DNA of 64,000 bases. Source: Viscum album. Lineage: Eukaryota; Streptophyta; Magnoliopsida; Santalales; Viscaceae. The notes under the pieces are model-generated. The model ran no database searches, was not told where the DNA came from, and worked only from the letters and a program-made list of their open reading frames with translations. Below, in pieces: positions 57,100-64,000 of the stretch. Where the stretch lies: the NCBI GenBank assembly GCA_963277665.1, contig OY728143.1:531498394-531562393 (forward strand). Direction: 5' to 3'. How positions within the stretch are numbered: the first letter of the stretch is position 1; every line of letters begins with the position of its first letter. The position numbers and the translations under genes were made by a program.

Positions 57100-58380
57100 A
57101 AGTGTGAACATCACATATACCCACAAGATTCAACCCATCCACAAAATAAAACATCACCGGCTGAACATCATTCAAGAACTGCAGCCATGATTTTCAAAAT
57201 TTGAATTCAAATTTCAAAAGCTCTCAACCGAACCACGTACCACAGTGCCACCTGAGAAACAAATCCCTTGATTAACTCACTTCCATCATCACATCGCTTT
57301 CTCAATTACATCAATTCCGACTACCACCATCATCACACTGTATCTCGCTTGGTGTATCCCTATCATGCAATCATCCCCTACATGCAACTCATCACAGGAA
57401 ACAAGTCATGCCTTTGAAACCAAGAACACATATCACCATAAAATTAGTTTTTGATAACCATTTTCTTCAAACCAGCAATGAAACACCACCAAATAACATA
57501 ACCATTCACCATTTCATGTCAACACATTACTAAGGTCTTATTCCTCCACAACTCAACACCATTGGTCTCTGATCCTACGTCAACTGCCTGCACTCGATGT
57601 CAACTGGACCAACCTCAGCTGGATCCTCCTTCCATCGAACCATCACAACATCAGACCACCTTCACTAGGTGGGAACACCACATCAAATCACAAAAAACCA
57701 TCACGATGGCGAGAACAACCCCAAAGACCACCCTCAGCCAAAAAAGAAAACAATGGGTAACCCCATCATCATCGTCATCTTCTAAAAACCCCTTGAGCCA
57801 ATGAAGAGATCTCAAGTTGAGGAACCACAACACCCAAAATGTGGATCAACCCAATGGAATATACGGAGATTAATCCACCATAAGAGACACCACATGGATA
57901 ATCATCGCCTGCTCGAACTCACATCCCAAAACACCTTGGAAACCACTACGCCGATCGAACTTGGAGAAGAGTGGTTGAATCATGGAGTAATAGAAATGTA
58001 TGTAGTGAACAACATCCTTGATAGGGGCTCGTCTCCTTGTTCAACCAACACCGAATATTTCCAACACATGAATAAACAAACTTCACAATAACCAAAATCA
58101 TAGAGTGACCTCAAAGGAAAATTTACCAACCAGAACCGATTCCGGTAGCGTCGAGAAATCCATCGACCAACGTACCATAACCCTAAACATATATGCTGTA
58201 GATGCTCTAGCTCTGAACTGGAGAGTCGTAGCAGAACACGGGGTCAGAGCAGGCATGAGTAGCCCAAGGCATCGACAACACAACTGTCTTCAGAACCTCA
58301 AAAAAATATGTAATACTGTCTCCATGAAAAGACCACAACAATTCATCGTCAAGGATGAAACACCGATATTTTATTAATTA
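57100..58380 (+). other. GC-raised island, coding-like but unidentified
   Basis: This block is sharply richer in C and A on the plus strand than the DNA on both sides. Frames at 57562-57804 (80 codons, Thr/Gln/Pro/Ser-rich, ending in a Ser run), 57801-58091 (96 codons) and 58105-58377 (90 codons) follow one another in different phases. None has a motif I know. It could be a decayed gene, a captured cDNA, or the leader and 5' coding part of an old retroelement. Confidence 0.35.
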
Positions 58381-61300
58381 AAATATTACCCTATGATGAT
58401 AAATTTTTCACACTTATGTTAAGGTTCTGTTTCAGAAATAGGTGTTTTACGAGGAATGAAGTCAATGGTGGATATGATGGACAATAAATTACATATATAT
58501 TTTGCGAAAAAAGATTTAATCTTGGGTTAAAAATCATCATGTTATGATCGAAAAACTATAACATATTATGATTAACAATAAGTTATACATTCATCATTTG
58601 ATCCCACTATAGAAATTAATTTCTGTGTTTCAGGGAAGATCATGTCAACAAGATCATAAAATAACTAAGATCTATAATTTTAGTGTTAAAACGTTGGAAT
58701 AGACACTTAGGGGATCATGTCAATAGAACAAAAAATGACATATCATTATTAATCTATGACATCAGGATACAATATATTGAGAAATAAGGAATATTTTGTG
58801 TTATATAATAGGTAAAGTTAAATTTAATTATAAGGATCCACTAGTTGTTTGATATAAGATACACTTGAAAATTTTACACTATGAAAAATAGTACACTATG
58901 ACAAATGATTTAAAATAATAATTACCACAACAACCACATTAACCAATAAATAATAGAAAAAAATAATTCCTTACTAATATTGATATGAATAGTTATAATT
59001 ATATGATTATGGGTACAATTATTCATTACTCGATATCAATAGATGTAATTTTATATATAATTCTGAAAAAATTATTTTTTGTTAAAATAAAAATAAATAA
59101 TTCTATCATTATTTTTTACAAGGTATATGAAGCATTTTGATGATTTATAGGATTATTAATCATGATGGTTTCATTCTCTTTATATTATATTGATTTTATA
59201 TGATTTTAAAAATTGTTACACTATAATTAGAAGAAATATTTTGGAGAATAATGATAAAAATCATATTAACATATGATACTCAATATATGAATGTATGATA
59301 TTAAAAACCATATCATAAAAAATTATATTATTTGGGTATTGATACTTAATAATAGTATACTCAAGGCTCAAATAGTTCTAGAAAAAACAAATCATAAGGA
59401 TATGAATATTATAGGCAACTCGATAATTTTTCCATGTGTGTAATTTTTATAGAATATATATCATGATTTGTATCATTAATTTTTATTCCCTAAGCTCTTT
59501 TTGTTAGTATGTGATAATTAAAATTTATGGAAAATAATTTCTTCTGGCTTTGGGAGATATTAAAATAACACGAGATATCAATATATATTATCCTTAAACA
59601 AATAATATACTAGATATTATCTTTCACAGTCAAATATAATCTAAATTGAAAAAATTTAATATTTTTAATCTTAAATATGAAAATTAAAAACTAGAAACGA
59701 AATTATTTGGTATAAAATTTAATAATAATGGTTAAAAAATAAATAATCATTGTTGGATGAAATAACATCAAGAATCTGATGTATTCCTTATTAGGACCAT
59801 ATTTCCGGGCTCACATGGTATGTAGTGATGTCACACAAGCATAATATAAATATGTATTAAATAATTTTAGATGAATGTTGATTACATATCATTATGATCT
59901 TAGGAAAAACCTTGGTGTGTCAGTGTATTCTAACGAATAAATAAACAAAAAAAATCATATATGGACTATATAATTCTTCTCCATCTATTTTCATCTCAAA
60001 ATTTCCCCAATAATTATCTAATCATATTTAAAATATTATTCACATTCTAGGGGGAGGAAAAAATTTGATATCAATTTATAAATTAAGGGAAAATTGATAT
60101 CATTATCAATGATAATTATTATATATAACTAATGATAATGCTATTATGATCTGGGATTAAAATTTCAAAAAAATAGAAAGTCATAGATTAAATTCATTAT
60201 TTTTATTATATATATCATAATATAATAATTCTTGATTCATAGTGGAATAAAAAAACATATAAAATAAGATAATAAAATTGGCCTAATAGTATGACATAAA
60301 ATTGAAGAATAATATATATAATATTCATAATAATTAAATAATTATGTAATGGATACCCACTATGAAATTACTATGTTGATATACTTGGTAAAAATACTCA
60401 TTTTTCTACTTTGGGTTTGGTATAACATCATGAGTAGATTTTTTGGTCATCATAATAAATCTCATTCAACGACATATTGGATTGGGATAAACTAATGTAC
60501 ACAAATTGAGTTAAAAATAAAATTAATCATTAACCAAATAATAATAGATCTATTACAGGACTACCAATCACATATAAATAATTTATTCAAGAGTTTATCA
60601 TATAATCCAGAAAAATTTTATGATTTCATTAAATATTAATAAGTGAAAATGCAAACCATGTTTCATCAATATATAATCAATACAATCATAATGTAACAGA
60701 AGATATAATATATATGATATCATTGGATCATATCTATATTGAATCATAAAAAATGTAAATGGATGTTATTAATAATGGAAATGTATTTTAAACGACCATT
60801 GGAATATTTAATGTGAAGAAATACCCTTTTAGTTTTGAAATAATATTTTTTCAAATAATAGATATTATAAAATAATTTAATAATTTTCATTTAAAAGGTC
60901 TATGTATAAATGTTAATGAAGTCTAAAATCTAAAATATTTCAAGTGAATAAGAAATTTTATTGATTAATTGTCTATTAAACAAATGTTTTTTGCATTTTT
61001 TGTAAAAATAAATGGTTAATAAATTCATAAAATAAAACAAAAAATAATATTTTAAATTATAATAAAAATTATAAGACTTTGTTCAAAAAAATTTATAATT
61101 TTACAATGGAAGTGGAAAAAAATTATGAAATAATTATTTAAATGCATATTGAATAAAATTATTTTCTAAAAGTAAATAAAAATAATGTAATATTTCCTTA
61201 TAATTATATTATTAGTATACTAAGATCCTAAAAAGAGGATTATGAAAAGAAAAAATAACGTATATAGAAATAAATATATCATAATAAATATAATGATATT

Positions 61301-62949
61301 TGGGAGATATATCTGAAATAATATCATCATCATAAATTTAAGCACAATAAATACCAATAAAAATGTGATTATAACAATAAACAAATATCAATTTGATAAC
61401 TTTTGAATATTTTCCCCATAAAGGATAATAAATAAACAGAATAATAAAATCATGTGATGACATGAATATTAGGGATAATGAATATCAAACAATCAGGAAA
61501 ACACCTCATAAAATATTTTATGTGTATAATATAACATATGTCTCTGAGATGATAATTTAATATGATATACCCTTACCTCTTGGGTAACATTTGAATACAA
61601 AATGAATTTAATGAATAATTTTATTTATATACATATACAATAAATTATTAAGGATACATGACATAACATAATAATTGGTCAATTTACACCTTGAAAACAT
61701 TAATAGGTTCTTAACATCAAACATTTCTCAATGAAATAATATTGTGACAATGAACTGTTAACTTAAGGTTTCATGTTTTTAATTTTTGTAGTTACCATTA
61801 TAGTAAAATTTTACTCTTCCCATGTATTCGCAGGACACTATATATTAATTACTACTATTAATAATATAATTCCATTTATAAAACTTACTAAGTCATATTA
61901 ATATTGAATCTATTTGAAAAAAATGAAAAATACATAATGGAGAAATAAATTTTACAAATATTTTGGAACAAAAGTTACAATATCAGCAGCCTTCTGTAAG
62001 GAATAAAATTTATATAATGACTGACTACCTAGGAATATTTGTTAATAATTTGAGGAATAAAAGTCACATAATGTGTAGTATCAAATTCAATAACATGTTA
62101 TAGAAACCAAAACTGGATTTGTTTTATCAAGTTTACAAAAATCCAAACAAACAAAGAACTTTTGTAGCCTTATCTTACTCCCCCACAACCATTAATTTCT
62201 ACATCAAATCAAGCTAGAATGAATCAATATTAATTTATATAATTAAGGATCTCTTTTAGAGTACAACATATCCCTATGATCGCTGACATAGTGATAATGC
62301 TAAAATCATATGATCAATGATCAAAGAAGGTACCACGAAGGGGATATGATTTCCTTCATTCTTGGTAGTATTTCATAAGCATTGGGTTTGAGAACTATGT
62401 CTGCCTGGTATGCATCAAAATATTAAAAACCATTATTTTTTGTATCTTTATATCATATGTGTTATGTTATATAAGAAATTTCTATTAAGTGGGACTAATT
62501 CCATTATAAGGATAAATGATATATACATACTCACTATTTCCCAGAGATGGAACTGAGGAATTTGATTAAACTTCTTATGAATTACCTGAGTTCCAATATC
62601 ATGGTGGATGTTATTAATCAAACCATAGTCATGATCAAACATCGTCCTTCCACCCTAAAGATACCTCAATTCCTATAAAAATTTAATGATCCTAAGAAAT
62701 AATTTGTGGGTGAATAAATAAGTGCAATTATATTTGTGGTAAGGACAATAAATTGGAAACAATTCATTCAAAATATTTTCTCATCCAACCCTTTTAGAAA
62801 AAACAATTTGACCTTCTGGATAATGCATGTTAAAGCATAAAGAGAAATGAAAACTTATTTTAATGAAAATATGTTATGTACATATTAATAACATGGAAGA
62901 TCCAATTGAATATGAATCATTTAGAATGTTTCCATTAGACAGTATAATT
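58381..62949. other. Extremely AT-rich DNA, no gene recognised
   Basis: Long A/T-dominated stretches with many short palindromic TATA/ATAT runs. No domain, RNA gene or element terminus seen. Confidence 0.6.
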
Positions 62950-63290
62950 TCATATGTTTATAAGCTGGTAATATTGTTTGTGATAAAAAATTTCCTCTAA
63001 TTTGAATTCCATACCATATTCTGGTACCATGAATGACTTTCTTCGTGACAATGGTGGTGGAAGTATTTCACTGAATCTAGCCAGATTACAAATAAAAGTC
63101 ATGGAAAAAAATGACCCACTCCAAGAAAATAAGTATACATCATGAATAAAGTATAAATCAGTTAATATGAAGTTGTTTGAAATATAATTGGTATATGTAA
63201 AAAATAATATAATGAATGATCCACTTATCAAAAAGAATATGATAACTAAAATAAAATATAATAAAATTATCCACCAATACAAAAAATGTC
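62950..63290 (-). other. Short minus-strand frame, unidentified
   Basis: 110 codons. The first half is strongly hydrophobic (AT-driven Ile/Phe/Leu). The second half is more exon-like (LPPPLSRRKSFMVPEYG). It lies next to the Helitron-like repeat block and could be a captured fragment; no family recognised. Confidence 0.25.
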
Positions 63291-63299
63291 AGGTCATAT

Positions 63300-63640
63300 T
63301 TAGTTCAAATAATATTTGTATCCATGGATCCAATACATGATCTGTTGCTCTAAAACAAATGAAATACTACTAAAAAACACATCATAATCTTCTCTTAAAA
63401 ATTATCTAATGATATAATAAAATTCTAGAATCAAAACTCAAACAATTAAATGTTACACTACTCAAAAAATGCATGATACACTGATCAAAGAAAACCGTGT
63501 TCTAACACACTAAAAAATGATCCAATACTGAAAGAAAATACATGATCGAGTACATAATGAAAATAAAAGATCCACTACTATAAAAAATGATCCACAACTC
63601 TGAAATAGAAATTATCCCCAAAACATATTGAAAAAACACA
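63300..63640 (-). repeat. GTAGTGGATC-type repeats, inverted relative to the Helitron block
   Basis: On the minus strand, GTAGTGGATC-like units with T-rich spacers recur. One stretch (CATGCATTTTTTGAGTAGTG) aligns well with CATGCATTTTTTTTGGGTAGT at 2619-2640. This suggests a second, inverted relative of the left Helitron at the window edge. Confidence 0.5.
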
Positions 63641-64000
63641 AATAGCTAAAGAAATATTTCACTACAACAACATAGAAATCATAACATAATAAAACATTAT
63701 TTTTAAACCTATTTCAAGTGAAGGTTTTTTATGATTTGGTGGACCATATTAACTAATCAAACCAGATATCATACATGGAATCATTTAGTACATTATGGTT
63801 TTAAGATATGAATATATTAACATTAACCTACAATGTTGACCATAATCAATATGGATTTTTTTTCATAAACAATATTGAAATACTTATGCATAAGAAATCA
63901 TATGAGAAATTGGGAAATAGTTGTATAAGAAATCTGGAAGAAATATTTTTTGGAAGAAAGATAACATTAAAAAATGTGTATAGATATTGAATTATATCTT

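Noticed and set aside
1..64000. CRISPR array, operons or prokaryotic defence systems
   Set aside because: No spaced direct repeats of CRISPR type, no ribosome-binding sites and no bacterial gene layout; the sequence is plant nuclear.

Overview
This window is plant nuclear DNA from a repeat-rich, intergenic part of a large genome. I find no intact host gene. The evidence for a plant is the set of elements: a Tekay/Del-type Ty3-gypsy chromovirus with LTRs of about 4 kb, a SIRE/Maximus-type Ty1-copia element with an extra ORF after pol, Met-tRNA-type primer sites, and Helitron termini of the hairpin-CTAGT type. The species cannot be named from this sequence, and background DNA is very AT-rich.

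Layout. (1) 657-6230 is a non-autonomous Helitron carrying gene-like debris and internal repeats. (2) 6278-45517 is an onion-like nest of retrotransposons. The outermost and oldest is gypsy element 2 (plus strand), with its 5' LTR at 10360-12947 + 35448-36824, decayed gag-pol with chromodomain at 37047-41520, and 3' LTR at 41549-45517. Its left edge, together with the Helitron tail, was tandemly duplicated with a period of about 4,082 bp, which left an extra truncated LTR at 6278-10004. Into the 5' LTR inserted gypsy element 1 (minus strand, 12948-35447, target duplication ATAAC). This is a related gag-only element in which pol is replaced by about 1.3 kb of unrelated DNA containing a SINE-like tRNA-derived sequence. 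Into the right LTR of element 1 inserted the copia element (minus strand, 20690-32435, target duplication CATTC), which has an intact gag frame, a decayed pol and a decayed third ORF. LTR divergence judged by eye falls in the same order as the nesting. (3) 45518-64000 is mostly AT-rich DNA without recognisable genes. It has an LTR-end-like block near 51.4-52.6 kb, a GC-raised island at 57.1-58.4 kb, and at the right edge a stretch that resembles part of the left Helitron in inverted orientation.

How the parts relate. Gypsy elements 1 and 2 share LTR and gag ancestry, so the gag-only element probably depended on pol from relatives of element 2. All full 4-kb LTR copies retain a TATA box, a candidate splice donor/acceptor pair enclosing most of the LTR, and a paired palindromic GC-rich motif. 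Both nested insertions landed inside that predicted LTR intron. The most noteworthy items are the Helitron/LTR junction duplication, the gag-only partner, the LTR intron with its palindromic pair, and the 17-bp minisatellites of the copia element.
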